Notes: generated by a model not told the origin, from the sequence alone. Shown: positions 15,866 through 25,757, numbered from the stretch's first letter. The stretch is DNA of 64,000 nucleotides from Candidatus Kaistella beijingensis (GCF_020084865.1 NZ_CP071953.1:310001-374000); one strand, 5' to 3'. Numbers and translations are program-made.

Positions 15866-18820
15866 ATGAAAATAAATATCACCGCTTTTCTGAGTTTTTT
15901 TCTGCTGGTAAACTTGATAGGGAATTTCTGTTTTGGGCAGTCTGCGTATAAAATTCAGACTTATAAATATAATGATGGATTGCCGTCTGACAATGTACTT
16001 TCTATAGTTAAAAAAGAAGGGTACATCTATCTTGGTACACAGCGAGGGCTTTGCCTTTACGATGGTTACAGATTTTTGGCGCATAACGTTTTTACGGAAA
16101 CTGTTAGTTCACTTTTTGTAGGAAACGGCTTGTTTTTCAGTTCCGGAAACAAAGGAATCTGTGAACTTAAAAATTTTTATGGAAAACATAAAACACTTAC
16201 CAGAGTCAATTTTTATGATGCCGATACCAATAGCGACCATTACGATAATATTTTACAGGATTACAATGACCGAATTTGGTGCAGTGATCAGAATAATCTA
16301 AAATTTCTTGATAAAGACAAAATAAAAAGCTGGAGAATTGACGATTCGGGAAATCTCAGCGAAAATCAATTACAATTTTTCCCGGTTCGTAAAAAGGAAA
16401 TTTGGGCAGCTACTCCGAAAGGAATTTTTGTCTGGGATGAGCAATTCAAAAAAATATCGAAACACAAAAACCCTTTTTTAGCGGAAAATGCTTTCTGTTC
16501 CGGATATTCTATTAATGATAGTGAGATTCTTTTGGCTGATTTTTCGGGGAAATTATTTAAATATGAAGTTCCAAATAGAAAGATAAATTTAGTAAAATCT
16601 TTTCCAGGTTTAGCGTTACATATAGTTCAGTCATCGCCTAAAAATAATAATCAAATTCTTGTTTTCAATAAAAATACTATCTACAATTACAATTTTAAAA
16701 GCAATACATCCGAACTGATTTTTGAAACTAAAAATGAAATTAATACGGTTTTTTATGATGACGAAACCAAAATCATTTGGGTAGGAACCAATCGTGGACT
16801 CCATAAAATAATTTCATATCAGGAAAGTATTACCAACATCACTATTCCAATAAAAAATCATCAGACCATAACAGCTTTTGCGGAAGATAGAGACAAGAAT
16901 CTTTGGATGGTAAATGGCACATCGGAAATTTATTGTTTAAAAAAAGATGGGAAACAGGAAAAAATTTTGCCGGTTAATCCCAAATTAATCTTCACCAATA
17001 TTTTCTATGATGGACAGATAATGATTTCTGCTGATGATGGTGTTTATATCGTTGAAAATAAAAATGTTAAGAAGATAATCGCTCTGCCTTTTTCTGTCAA
17101 AAAGATAATTAAGGATTATCAAAATCAATATTGGATTTTGACCGAGAAAAACGGAATTAAAGTATTTGACGCAACTACCTTTAAAGAGAAAAAAAATATA
17201 GTTCGTAATACTATGAATTATTGGAAAATGAATACCAGTAATGATATTGCAATTGGGAAAGATAAAAAAATATGGCTGGCAAGCTGGATGCCTAAAGATT
17301 ATGGAATCTCATATTATGATGATGTTGATTTGATTTTCAAAGAAATAAACAATCTTAAATCTTTTAATAATACCTCAAAATTTATTACTGATTATTATAA
17401 CAGAATAGCCTTTACAAAAGACCGGAACTTGCTTTTTTCCGGTTATGGCGGGTGGAATCTGGTGTCACCCAATGGAAAAATTATCCATTCTTTTTTTACT
17501 GAAAAGTATAAAGTTGCCAATGATCATCTGGAAGGCATCGCAGAAGATTCTCGTGGGAATATCTGGTTTGCTACCGCAGAAGGACTCTATCAGTACAGTT
17601 TTGTTACGGACAAGATTATCAGGATTTCTCAGATAGACGGTTTAGAGAGTAATGATGTCACATTTGGTTTTTATAAATTTTTTGATGACAGGATTGCGTT
17701 GGCATCAGACAGCGGAATCCAGATTCTGAATTTAGAAAACCTGGTCAAAACGCAATTGATTAATAAATTATCGCTTACATCAGTTATAAAAGACAATGTG
17801 AAAATTCCTTTTTTATCGGATAATTTTACTTTTGATTACAATTTTACCGAGTTGGATTTCAATTTTTCGGCACTCACTTATTCTGATAACGAAAAAATAG
17901 TTTACCGATATCGCTTTTCTGATGAATCTAAGTGGAATTATCTAGGAACCAACCCGAAATTGTCATTAATAAAACTTCCGCCTGGCAACTACAGAATCAT
18001 CATACAAGCTGGAGACAATCTTGGAAACTGGCAATCTAAGGAGTTGAAAATCAATTTAAATATCAATCCTCCTTTCTATCTCACAATCTGGTTTATAGTA
18101 TTAATGTTAGGATTGCTTGGATTCTGCGGTTATCTGATCGCTCGTTATTTTCTGAACCAGGAAAAGGAAAAAAGCATCCTGAAGCAGCGTGTGAAGGATG
18201 TAGAGATGCAGACTCTGCGATCTCAGATGAACCCACATTTTTTGTTTAACTCGCTGAACTCTATCAATAGTTTTATCATACAGCAGAAAAGCAGGGAAGC
18301 TAGTATCTATCTCAATACTTTTTCTAAACTGATGAGAAGTATTTTGGATAATTCGCGACAGGAAGCCATTAGCCTGGAAAAAGAAATCGAAACAGTTGAG
18401 ATGTATATGAAACTTGAGATGGCAAGGCTGGAAAACAGCTTTGACTATGAAATAGAGATAGATCATAATCTGGATGCCGGTTTTGTGCAGGTTCCACCGC
18501 TTATTCTTCAGCCATTTGTAGAAAATGCGATCTGGCATGGCTTGAACAATAAGAAAGAAAATGGGAATGTCCATATCAAGATTATGCAGATATCAGAAGC
18601 CTTGCTCAGTATAAAAATTACAGACAATGGAATTGGCAGAAAAGCTTCCGCAAAACTTAAAAAAGAACAAATAAAACATAAATCTTACGGCATAGAAATT
18701 ACGAAGGAAAGACTCGAATTGCTGAATCCCGCCAATCAGATCATCATAACTGATCTGGAAGATGAAAACGGCAATGCTGTGGGAACAATGGTGGAACTTA
18801 AAATTGTATATTATGATTAA
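15866..18820 (+). CDS. beta-propeller LytS-type sensor histidine kinase
   Basis: A 984-residue membrane kinase. A signal peptide (1-24) leads into a long periplasmic two-component-regulator propeller (~25-650; repeats such as DNVLSIVKKEGYIYLGTQRGL and DNIWFATAEGLYQYS-like), then a Y_Y_Y domain (~660-725) and one membrane helix (~737-761). The cytoplasmic part has the LytS-type His_kinase motif (SQMNPHFLFNSLN, His ~791) and an ATPase domain (FVENAIWHGLNNK, ITDNGIGRK). Such sensors in Bacteroidetes usually bind extracellular ligands such as glycans. It overlaps its response regulator by 8 bp and may control the secreted-protein genes downstream. Confidence 0.9.
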   Translation: MKINITAFLSFFLLVNLIGNFCFGQSAYKIQTYKYNDGLPSDNVLSIVKKEGYIYLGTQRGLCLYDGYRFLAHNVFTETVSSLFVGNGLFFSSGNKGICELKNFYGKHKTLTRVNFYDADTNSDHYDNILQDYNDRIWCSDQNNLKFLDKDKIKSWRIDDSGNLSENQLQFFPVRKKEIWAATPKGIFVWDEQFKKISKHKNPFLAENAFCSGYSINDSEILLADFSGKLFKYEVPNRKINLVKSFPGLALHIVQSSPKNNNQILVFNKNTIYNYNFKSNTSELIFETKNEINTVFYDDETKIIWVGTNRGLHKIISYQESITNITIPIKNHQTITAFAEDRDKNLWMVNGTSEIYCLKKDGKQEKILPVNPKLIFTNIFYDGQIMISADDGVYIVENKNVKKIIALPFSVKKIIKDYQNQYWILTEKNGIKVFDATTFKEKKNIVRNTMNYWKMNTSNDIAIGKDKKIWLASWMPKDYGISYYDDVDLIFKEINNLKSFNNTSKFITDYYNRIAFTKDRNLLFSGYGGWNLVSPNGKIIHSFFTEKYKVANDHLEGIAEDSRGNIWFATAEGLYQYSFVTDKIIRISQIDGLESNDVTFGFYKFFDDRIALASDSGIQILNLENLVKTQLINKLSLTSVIKDNVKIPFLSDNFTFDYNFTELDFNFSALTYSDNEKIVYRYRFSDESKWNYLGTNPKLSLIKLPPGNYRIIIQAGDNLGNWQSKELKINLNINPPFYLTIWFIVLMLGLLGFCGYLIARYFLNQEKEKSILKQRVKDVEMQTLRSQMNPHFLFNSLNSINSFIIQQKSREASIYLNTFSKLMRSILDNSRQEAISLEKEIETVEMYMKLEMARLENSFDYEIEIDHNLDAGFVQVPPLILQPFVENAIWHGLNNKKENGNVHIKIMQISEALLSIKITDNGIGRKASAKLKKEQIKHKSYGIEITKERLELLNPANQIIITDLEDENGNAVGTMVELKIVYYD

Positions 18821-19553
18821 AACAATGATTATAGATGATGAAAAACACTGCATCATCACGCTGGAACATCTGATTTCTGAACACCCCGATGTAGAAATGG
18901 TAGCGTCCACTCAGGACAGCACTTCCGCCAAAGAATTGATAGAAAAATACCGCCCAGATATTATCTTTTTGGATATAGAAATGCCAGTAATGAATGGTTT
19001 CGAACTCCTGAAACAGTTTGATACACTTTTTTTTAAAGTAATTTTCACCACAGCTTATGATCAATACGCTATCAAAGCTCTGAAAATGAATGCGCTGGAC
19101 TATCTTCTAAAACCCATTTCTGCTGAAGATCTGGAAGAAAGTATTCAAAAATATAAAACAAGTGAATTGCAGACTTCCAAAGCACAGCTTGCACAGGTTC
19201 ATCAGTTCTCCAGCGGCAAAATTCAGGATACATTGGCACTTTCAACACAGCAGGGATTGGTTTTTATCAAGATCGATAATATTTCCTATCTGGAGGCAGA
19301 CGGCTCCTACACACACATCATAATGAATGATAAAACCAAACATTTAGCAAGCAAGCCTTTATCTAATTTTGAGGAAATTCTACAGGATAATTCGCTTTTT
19401 TTCCGGGCACAGAAATCATTCATTATCAACCTGAAAAACATCAAACAATACATCCGTGGCGAAGGTGGCGATATTGTAATGGAAGACGGTAAAAACATTG
19501 CATTAAGCAGGAATAAAAAGTCAGAATTTTTGGGTCTTTTCAATAAAATCTAA
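18813..19553 (+). CDS. LytTR-family response regulator
   Basis: A 246-residue protein. Receiver domain 1-120 with the acidic pair DDE near residue 8, phospho-acceptor Asp in IIFLDIEMP (~54), and the TTAYDQYAIKAL switch region. The LytTR DNA-binding domain spans ~145-245 (ISYLEADGSYTHI, FFRAQKSFIINLKNI). I chose ATG 18813 over the in-frame upstream ATG because MIKTMIIDDE begins the receiver fold and the start overlaps the kinase stop. LytTR proteins bind direct repeats upstream of targets; none was identified here. Confidence 0.92.
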   Translation: MIKTMIIDDEKHCIITLEHLISEHPDVEMVASTQDSTSAKELIEKYRPDIIFLDIEMPVMNGFELLKQFDTLFFKVIFTTAYDQYAIKALKMNALDYLLKPISAEDLEESIQKYKTSELQTSKAQLAQVHQFSSGKIQDTLALSTQQGLVFIKIDNISYLEADGSYTHIIMNDKTKHLASKPLSNFEEILQDNSLFFRAQKSFIINLKNIKQYIRGEGGDIVMEDGKNIALSRNKKSEFLGLFNKI

Positions 19554-19623
19554 ATTGTTTTGCATTAAATATAAAATGGTAATGGGTTAAAAATCAATCA
19601 AAAACTCACTTCAGAAATCCATC

Positions 19624-19654
19624 TCCGCATTTCACAAAATGCGGAATTTTTTTT
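19624..19654 (+). terminator. terminator of the two-component operon
   Basis: A perfect stem TCCGCATTT / AAATGCGGA with a 4-nt loop CACA (19624-19645) is followed by eight T residues. Confidence 0.9.
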
Positions 19655-19695
19655 GACTTTTTTAGTTGCAGTTTTGAAGTAGAAATTCTTCAGCA

Positions 19696-20148
19696 ATGGT
19701 CATCAGAAACAAAAAAATCATCGGAATTATTTCCCTGCTAGTTGGGCTGGCAATTTTGGGTTACGCATTTAGCATCATAAACGTAGTTTTCTACGGCAAA
19801 AAGTCGGAAGCCGTCGTTTCAGGTTTTGTGGTACACCAGAACGGAGCCAGAAAAGTTCCGAATGAAAATTCAAGTTTCAAAAATCCCTTCAGAGGAAGAA
19901 GTCCGTTTGTGACATTCCGTACAGAAAACGGCCTCAAAACAGAATCTCACAGCCGCGTGATGCAGATTTTTAGCTTCACTGGCTATCATCAGAATAATAA
20001 AGTGCAGATTGTTTATAATCCTGAAAATCCAAAACAGATTTTCATTTTGGATGCCAGAGAGATTCCCGGCCTTTTGCTCATCATCGTTTTTGGATTTCTT
20101 TTGATGGTCGTCGGCAAAAGTTATATTCTTCAAAAAAACACAAAATGA
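19696..20148 (+). CDS. DUF3592-like two-helix membrane protein
   Basis: A 150-residue protein with membrane helices at ~8-30 and ~117-140. The loop between (VVSGFVVHQNGARK, SPFVTFRTENG, VQIVYNPENPKQ) matches the extracytoplasmic DUF3592 domain. Function unknown in the family. The last codons overlap the next gene by an ATGA, so the two are co-translated. Confidence 0.7.
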   Translation: MVIRNKKIIGIISLLVGLAILGYAFSIINVVFYGKKSEAVVSGFVVHQNGARKVPNENSSFKNPFRGRSPFVTFRTENGLKTESHSRVMQIFSFTGYHQNNKVQIVYNPENPKQIFILDAREIPGLLLIIVFGFLLMVVGKSYILQKNTK

Positions 20149-20921
20149 TGAAAATAAAAGACCTATTTTTTAATTTGGGCAGCTATTCCGCCCTCCGTTC
20201 CCGCTTTTTTGCTCGTCGTACCTCCTCACAAAAAGAGCTCCACTCAGGTCGGGCTGCGTGTCATTCGGCGTTCAATCACAGCTGGAAAATATCTGTTCTT
20301 ATCATTCTGAATACATTAGTTTCCTGCAACACTTCCTTCTATCATAATGTGAATGATATGGGAAATCAGCCCGCAACATTATATCTCAGAAATGGACAGA
20401 TGCTCAACGGAAAACTAGAAATCCGCAGTTTTGACCAGTTTTCATCTGTGCAGAAAATCACATTCAAGGAAAACGGTAGTAATGTTTATCAGTCATTTTA
20501 TCCGCTAGACATTGCAAGGATTTATTTCAATGGCGCAAACTATTCACTGGAAGTTGTTTCCGCTATGGATATGTGGAATAAACGAGCTTACAAATTTCTA
20601 AAAAATATCTCGCCGAATAACGGCAGACTACAACTTTTTGAAGACGAATATACACAGCAGAATGCCTTCGGAGATGTCGAAAAAGTAATCAAACTGTACA
20701 TCAAACTGGCTGGTCAAAATGAAGTTTTCGATGCACAGTCTGATCTTTTTGTTCCTAATTTCAATGAGAAAGTGAGCCGTTTTTTAGCAGACTGTCCATC
20801 TGTTTCGCAGAAAATCCTTAACAAAGAAAAAGATTTTTCTTACGCATTTGTCAATCAGGGAGATAGCCAGCGCAAGCAAGTCTGGATGAACATTACTTAT
20901 CAATATAATAACTGCAAATAA
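20145..20921 (+). CDS. putative lipoprotein with a repeat-derived N-terminal insertion
   Basis: A 258-codon frame starting at ATG 20145. Residues ~10-40 (SALRSRFFARR, KELHSGRAA) are the translation of a dispersed intergenic repeat (see 20173). A lipoprotein signal, ISVLIILNTLVSC, follows with lipobox Cys61, placed where a signal cannot normally lie. The mature part (62-258) is strand-rich and of unknown family (YLRNGQMLNGKLEIRSF, DIARIYFNGANYS). I infer that the repeat inserted in frame between the start codon and the signal peptide. No alternative ATG precedes the signal, so export may be lost. Confidence 0.6.
   Translation: MMKIKDLFFNLGSYSALRSRFFARRTSSQKELHSGRAACHSAFNHSWKISVLIILNTLVSCNTSFYHNVNDMGNQPATLYLRNGQMLNGKLEIRSFDQFSSVQKITFKENGSNVYQSFYPLDIARIYFNGANYSLEVVSAMDMWNKRAYKFLKNISPNNGRLQLFEDEYTQQNAFGDVEKVIKLYIKLAGQNEVFDAQSDLFVPNFNEKVSRFLADCPSVSQKILNKEKDFSYAFVNQGDSQRKQVWMNITYQYNNCK
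20173..20257 (+). repeat. dispersed GGGCAGCTATT...GGGCTGC repeat, copy A
   Basis: Shares ATTTGGGCAGCTAT, CCGCCCTCC, CCCGCTTTTTTG, AAAAAGAGCTCC and TCAGGYCGGGCTGC with the inverted copy at 33923-34014. The ends GGGCAGC and GCTGC are partly complementary. It lies inside a coding frame here. Confidence 0.8.
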
Positions 20922-20942
20922 AAATTATTAAAACATCTTCTG

Positions 20943-21794
20943 ATGAAAAATATACTAATCATATTGTATAGCTTGTTCTTTGCCGAAAGCTATTCGCAGT
21001 GCAGAAATACTTGGATTTATGGTTTTGAACTAGCCGGATTTCCCAGCCCCGAACTCGTGAAGGCAACTGTTTTCTACAAGGGCAAACCGATTATTCCGAA
21101 AGCCGAAACGATTTGCGGAAAATCTTCTAAAATCAGGAAACAATTCAGTTTTATAAAGAATTCAACAAAAATTTTGGATGCCGTAAAACTTCCGTATCAG
21201 CTTCCGGGAAAAAGATTTTATTGGCTGATGACGGATGAAATGAACATTGAGATGGCGACTCATCCCGATTATTTTAAAATTATTTTGGATTCTGAAGATA
21301 AGCAACTGAAATCGAAATACGAGCTTCCGGTGTCCTATGATTTTCTATCTCAAAATGCTGTTTATCTTGATTTGATTGATAAAAGTGCTGAAAATATTCA
21401 GAAAGAATTCAGGGATAAAATCTGGCAGTTTGGAATCTATGAAAGAGAAAAAAAACAGTTGATAAAAGATACAATTTTGGTTTACTCGGTAAGAGGAAAA
21501 ATCCCAGCAGGAATAATGATGCGTTATCCTGAAATAGGAGATTCGAATATTAAGTCGGTTCAAGAATTTCAGGCATCAGGAATCTTATTCAAGCAAAAGC
21601 TATTTCTGAAAACACCAGAAAACAGAATCCAAAAACCCGATGCACCAATCGGACTTTACATTTCTTTGGAAGGAAAAAAATGCGCTACTTCAGGCGGATT
21701 AACGGGAATTGGTTTTGGCGAATGTGCCGGAGCTAATGTTCAGAAAGGTAAAAAAACGATTCCGTATAAGATTAATATTCAAATAGAACCTTAA
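20943..21794 (+). CDS. secreted protein of unknown family
   Basis: A 283-residue protein with a signal peptide (MKNILIILYSLFFAESYSQ, cleavage near 19). The mature part shows no catalytic motif I recognise; it has several Cys (CRNTW, ETICGK, KKCATSG, GECAG) and a glycine-rich C-terminal TSGGLTGIGFGECAG segment. It lies 21 bp after the lipoprotein-like gene and 20 bp before an LGFP-repeat gene, so it is probably co-transcribed with the secreted cluster. Confidence 0.55.
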   Translation: MKNILIILYSLFFAESYSQCRNTWIYGFELAGFPSPELVKATVFYKGKPIIPKAETICGKSSKIRKQFSFIKNSTKILDAVKLPYQLPGKRFYWLMTDEMNIEMATHPDYFKIILDSEDKQLKSKYELPVSYDFLSQNAVYLDLIDKSAENIQKEFRDKIWQFGIYEREKKQLIKDTILVYSVRGKIPAGIMMRYPEIGDSNIKSVQEFQASGILFKQKLFLKTPENRIQKPDAPIGLYISLEGKKCATSGGLTGIGFGECAGANVQKGKKTIPYKINIQIEP

Positions 21795-21814
21795 ACATTT
21801 TAAACATCACCAAC

Positions 21815-22933
21815 ATGAATACAAAGTTTTTAATATTAGTTGCTTTTATCCTATTGTTTGCAGAAAGCAATGCGCAATTATCATCTTACAATGATAACTC
21901 GGAATATGGGATAGCTCAAAAAATATCGGATAAGGCAAAACAGCGCAACCTGGGAAAAGTCCATAGCGAAAGCGCTAAAATGCGTCCCACAGCAGGTAAA
22001 GGCGGTTGGTTTCTGCGTTACGAAAAAGGCTGGGTTTACTACAATCCGAATAATCAAAATGCCTTTGCAATCTGGGGAGAAATTATGAAAAAATGGGCTA
22101 CGCAAGGCTACGAAACCGGCTGGCTGGGCTTTCCTGCAAGTGACCATAGCAATACACCAAACAGGACAGGTGCTTTTGTGCACTTCGATAATGGAAGCAT
22201 CTATTGGAGCCCGAACACAGGAACTCACTTTGTGGGTGGCGCTTTCAGAGATTATTGGAAAAATAAAGGTTGGGAAAACAGTCCAGAACTGGGCTTTCCG
22301 AAAACCGATGAGATGGAGATTTTCAGCAATGGTTACACCCGTTACCAGCAATTTGAAAAAGGAACGCTTTTCTGGGGTCCTGATAAATCTGTTACATATT
22401 CTAACAATTCTAACACAACTACGCCACCCAATGATGAGACAAAAGTGCTTTCCTTTATGCCCAATTTAATTAGTGGAGCCGAAGTCTCGATAGATGTAAC
22501 TGAAGTGATTCAATTGTATGGCTGGATGGATTTGAGAGTTTACAAAGGGAATGGACAAGAAATCACCGATGCAGACGGAAAAAGTTTTAGCCTTTTCAAT
22601 ATTCAAAAAAAACAACCAGTGAGTGTGACAGATTATAATCTGGATTTTTTTAGAATCGCTGATAGACATTACAATATTTCGCAATCAGATATTGATGGAA
22701 ATGCTTATCTAAGAATTACTTATTGGCTTAATGACAAAGATGTTACCAACTCTGATGATTATCTGAAACTGGAAAACTATAACGGACGGTGGAACTACAA
22801 TGGCGGTGATCATCCTTACCGGGAAATTAAGCTAAAGGAAATAGTTAGGAATGGAATTGATAAAAAATACCTTGATATAGGAAGCGATGGAAGCGATAAA
22901 GTTTGGATTAGTTATTATCTCACCATCAAATAA
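21815..22933 (+). CDS. secreted LGFP-repeat protein
   Basis: A 372-residue protein with a signal peptide (1-20). About residues 45-190 hold LGFP-type repeats: GWLGFPASD, FDNGSIYWSPNTG, ELGFPKTDEM and FEKGTLFWGP. A separate C-terminal domain (~205-372; ITYWLNDKDVTNSDDYL) is unknown. LGFP repeats are best known from actinobacterial cell-wall proteins and from peptidoglycan or lectin-like contexts, so a surface-binding role is plausible. It has a paralogue at 23998. Confidence 0.75.
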   Translation: MNTKFLILVAFILLFAESNAQLSSYNDNSEYGIAQKISDKAKQRNLGKVHSESAKMRPTAGKGGWFLRYEKGWVYYNPNNQNAFAIWGEIMKKWATQGYETGWLGFPASDHSNTPNRTGAFVHFDNGSIYWSPNTGTHFVGGAFRDYWKNKGWENSPELGFPKTDEMEIFSNGYTRYQQFEKGTLFWGPDKSVTYSNNSNTTTPPNDETKVLSFMPNLISGAEVSIDVTEVIQLYGWMDLRVYKGNGQEITDADGKSFSLFNIQKKQPVSVTDYNLDFFRIADRHYNISQSDIDGNAYLRITYWLNDKDVTNSDDYLKLENYNGRWNYNGGDHPYREIKLKEIVRNGIDKKYLDIGSDGSDKVWISYYLTIK

Positions 22934-23036
22934 AATCAGAAAGCTAATTGATGTTTTAGTATTTGATTTTCAATTTTTTAAAATAAAAGCTATTGAAATA
23001 CAATTAAAAATTAATCCAACTTAAATAAATATTACA

Positions 23037-23351
23037 ATGAAAAAATTATTCTTCATCAGCATTTTGTTAATTGCTTTTTCAATCAACACAAAAGCACAGA
23101 CATCACCAATCCAGCCAAAATCTACACCTCCGAAAACAGTAGATAAAAACGTAAAAAAAATAGAAAAGAAAACTTCTAAAGCCGAAACACTAATGGAAGG
23201 AGAACTGGATGAAAAGAGAATGGCAGAGCAGGCGAAACCCAATCCTCTGAAGTCCAAAAGTACCGAAAAAGCTCTCAATCCGCAGCCTTTTCCACCAGCA
23301 GATAAAAATCTTAAAAAAGCTCAAAACATAAAGCAAAAACCCAAACTTTAG
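23037..23351 (+). CDS. small secreted lysine/proline-rich protein
   Basis: A 104-residue protein. A signal peptide (MKKLFFISILLIAFSINTKAQ) is followed by a low-complexity, strongly basic mature chain rich in Lys, Pro and Glu (KSTPPKTVDKN, QPFPPADKNLKKAQN). No domain recognised. It sits between the LGFP gene and the next secreted gene in the same orientation, which supports it being a real member of the cluster. It could be a linker or binding peptide; function unknown. Confidence 0.55.
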   Translation: MKKLFFISILLIAFSINTKAQTSPIQPKSTPPKTVDKNVKKIEKKTSKAETLMEGELDEKRMAEQAKPNPLKSKSTEKALNPQPFPPADKNLKKAQNIKQKPKL

Positions 23352-23374
23352 TAATCATCTAAAAAATCAACAAA

Positions 23375-23986
23375 ATGAAAAAAATAGTAATATCATCCAT
23401 TCTTTTGCTAGGTTTTCAAGCTTTTGCACAAAGATTAGATTACGAAAAAATAGCTTCCCAAAAACAGGAAAGCAAGCTCAGAGGAGGCATTCAGCCGGAG
23501 AGAATCAATTCTTTTTCTAGTGAAATAGAAGTTTATGTCTCTGTCCAGGAAAATCTACTCACAGTGGATGAAGTTTATGCTTTATTCCGTGGAGAAAATC
23601 CGCTACTTAATATTTTCTATTTTTCCAAAGATGATCCAAAATTACGGCTGTCTCCAGAAAATGCAGTATATCCTTCTTTGGAAAAGGGATACAATGTCAT
23701 CCGCTACAGATTACCGATAAAGAGTACCAATTGGTACAGTTTTCTGGCAGCCACAGTAGACGCTAATTTTCTTAAATCTAAGAAATTGAAACTGGTGGGT
23801 GATTTCCGACCCACATTCAGTTGTCAGGAAGCTCTGCCTGAAAGCAATATTTTCGGTCTCCCAACGCCGGGTTATGTGAATGAGTTTTTCAATGACAGAA
23901 AAGGGTGTGGTTATTTCAAAAAAACGGCAGAAGATAAGAGCTATCGTTTTCATATTATTCCCGATGTTCCTTCTTATGACAAATAA
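23375..23986 (+). CDS. secreted protein of unknown family
   Basis: A 203-residue protein with a signal peptide (MKKIVISSILLLGFQAFAQ). The mature part is strand-rich (VYVSVQENLLTVDEVYALF, YNVIRYRLPIKSTNWYSFLAA) with two late Cys (TFSCQEAL, KGCGYFK). No family recognised. It lies 23 bp after the basic small protein and 11 bp before the second LGFP gene, so it is part of one transcription unit. Confidence 0.55.
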   Translation: MKKIVISSILLLGFQAFAQRLDYEKIASQKQESKLRGGIQPERINSFSSEIEVYVSVQENLLTVDEVYALFRGENPLLNIFYFSKDDPKLRLSPENAVYPSLEKGYNVIRYRLPIKSTNWYSFLAATVDANFLKSKKLKLVGDFRPTFSCQEALPESNIFGLPTPGYVNEFFNDRKGCGYFKKTAEDKSYRFHIIPDVPSYDK

Positions 23987-23997
23987 ATATTATAGAG

Positions 23998-25155
23998 ATG
24001 AAAACAATTTATAACGCTATACTCTTTTTGGGTTTAATCATTAATGTAAATGCACTAGCACAAAACGGTGTAAAAACTACAATATTAGAAAAAGGGGAAA
24101 AATTAGGACTAAGACCTGTCAATCAATCAGATTTGAATGTCGTTAATTTTGATGGAAATAATAAGGCTTACTATATGTCTTTTGACGGAAACCGTTGCAA
24201 CATCTATGTAAAAGATGCTGGCGAAAAGGCTTATGCGGTTTTTGGAGCTATTCTGGACGAGTATCTAGGTCTGATGCAAGGTGAGTCTGTAAAAGGGAAA
24301 GACGGGAGACTAAGTTCCGTAAACCAGAAATATTTTTTAGGTGCACCAATCAGTGACGAGTTCCCAACGCCACAAAAAAACGGCAGAGGGCAACATTTTG
24401 AAGGTGGAAGTATTTATTGGAGTCCATCTACCGGAGCACACGAAGTACACGGTGCAATCCGGGATAAATGGAAATCTATAGGCTGGGAAAATTCTTTTTT
24501 AGGTTTTCCTGTCACCAATGAAATGACAACGCCAGACGGTTTTGGACGATATAATTTTTTTGAAGGTGGTGCCATTTATTTTCATCCGAATCTGGGAACT
24601 TTTGCTGTCCCAAAAATGATTGCAGACGTTTGGAAAAAAGAAGGCTGGGAAAAAGGAAAACTGGGTTATCCAGTGGCCGATGAGATCGTTAAAAATAACA
24701 ACTCAGTGCAATATTTTGAGTTTGGAGCGGTCATTTCTACCAAAGCAAGTCCTTACCGTGCAATTTACAATTCATCCAGAAATATACGAGGTTTATATAC
24801 CAAGTGGCGGGAAACCGGAGGTATAGATTCTTATCTTGGCGATCTGGTGACACCCAACCGTAACTACCCTAAAATAAAAATTTCACAATTTGCAGAATTT
24901 CAGAAAGGATTCATCTATGAGAGTTATGTGAAGCAAGCTAACAGCAGCTATGATAAAGAAGATGCATTCGTGATTCTAAAAGGACCTATTTTCGATTATT
25001 ACGCATCAAAAAAATGGGAACAAGGCTATCTTGGTTTGCCAATAAGTGACGAATTTTCTTCTAAAAAATCAAACGAAGATATCAGAGGGCAGCAGTTCCA
25101 AGGTGGAACTATTTATGTGACAAAATCACTCGGAGCGTTTGAAAAGAAAAATTGA
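23998..25155 (+). CDS. secreted LGFP-repeat protein (second)
   Basis: A 385-residue protein with a signal peptide (1-22). At least five LGFP-like units are visible across ~75-380: FLGAPISDEF, FEGGSIYWSPSTG, SFLGFPVTNEM, KLGYPVADEI and GYLGLPISDEF with FQGGTIYVTKSLG. Nearly the whole mature protein is repeat, unlike the paralogue at 21815, which has a separate C-terminal domain. A carbohydrate- or envelope-binding role is inferred from the repeat family. Confidence 0.78.
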   Translation: MKTIYNAILFLGLIINVNALAQNGVKTTILEKGEKLGLRPVNQSDLNVVNFDGNNKAYYMSFDGNRCNIYVKDAGEKAYAVFGAILDEYLGLMQGESVKGKDGRLSSVNQKYFLGAPISDEFPTPQKNGRGQHFEGGSIYWSPSTGAHEVHGAIRDKWKSIGWENSFLGFPVTNEMTTPDGFGRYNFFEGGAIYFHPNLGTFAVPKMIADVWKKEGWEKGKLGYPVADEIVKNNNSVQYFEFGAVISTKASPYRAIYNSSRNIRGLYTKWRETGGIDSYLGDLVTPNRNYPKIKISQFAEFQKGFIYESYVKQANSSYDKEDAFVILKGPIFDYYASKKWEQGYLGLPISDEFSSKKSNEDIRGQQFQGGTIYVTKSLGAFEKKN

Positions 25156-25245
25156 TTAACTCAATCGTATCTGGATTGTTTACATAAAATGTTCCGTGTT
25201 TAAAGTAAGTAATCTGTTTATTTCAATCAACATAAATTAAAAAAA

Positions 25246-25746
25246 ATGAAAAATATATTCAATACAAGTTTTTTAGCTGTTATTATCATTCTGTTAAATT
25301 CTAACGTGCAGGCACAGATGCCAGATAAAAAAGCAATGGAGAAAATAAAGGCTATGCAGAAAATGTATAGTGGCACTTCCAAAACAGGTCCGGGAAAAAT
25401 CACTTATAGCATCAATAACAAGACTTACAGTTATTCTGATGGTATCAGTACTGTAATTATAGACGGTAAAATAGGTGATATTTCGGATGATCAGCACAAT
25501 GCGGTAATCGGAGACGGAATGCCTCACGCGTTTAAAATCGGCCAGCCATACATCTGCAATGGTCTTATAGCAAAGGTTGATGGTATGCAATATTCCAGGA
25601 GAAGCAAAAATAATAAGGTAACCATCCTCTCTTATAATGGAAAAGTGATTAAAGGTATTTTTTCCGGAACCGTTTATAATGAAAAAACAAAAAAAACATT
25701 ACCTATAAAGGGAAGCTTTGAGACGGGTAACATCACTTCTTTGTAA
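25246..25746 (+). CDS. secreted protein of unknown family, with remnant at 14013
   Basis: A 166-residue protein with a signal peptide (1-23). The mature part is strand-rich (GKITYSINNKTYSYSDGIS, AFKIGQPYICNGLIAKVDGMQYS). No known family. A 32-codon remnant of a related gene lies beside the left direct repeat at 14013, which shows that the duplicated segment once extended further. It is 11 bp upstream of the GH5 gene, so the two are likely co-expressed. Confidence 0.6.
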   Translation: MKNIFNTSFLAVIIILLNSNVQAQMPDKKAMEKIKAMQKMYSGTSKTGPGKITYSINNKTYSYSDGISTVIIDGKIGDISDDQHNAVIGDGMPHAFKIGQPYICNGLIAKVDGMQYSRRSKNNKVTILSYNGKVIKGIFSGTVYNEKTKKTLPIKGSFETGNITSL

Positions 25747-25757
25747 ATTAGTACATT

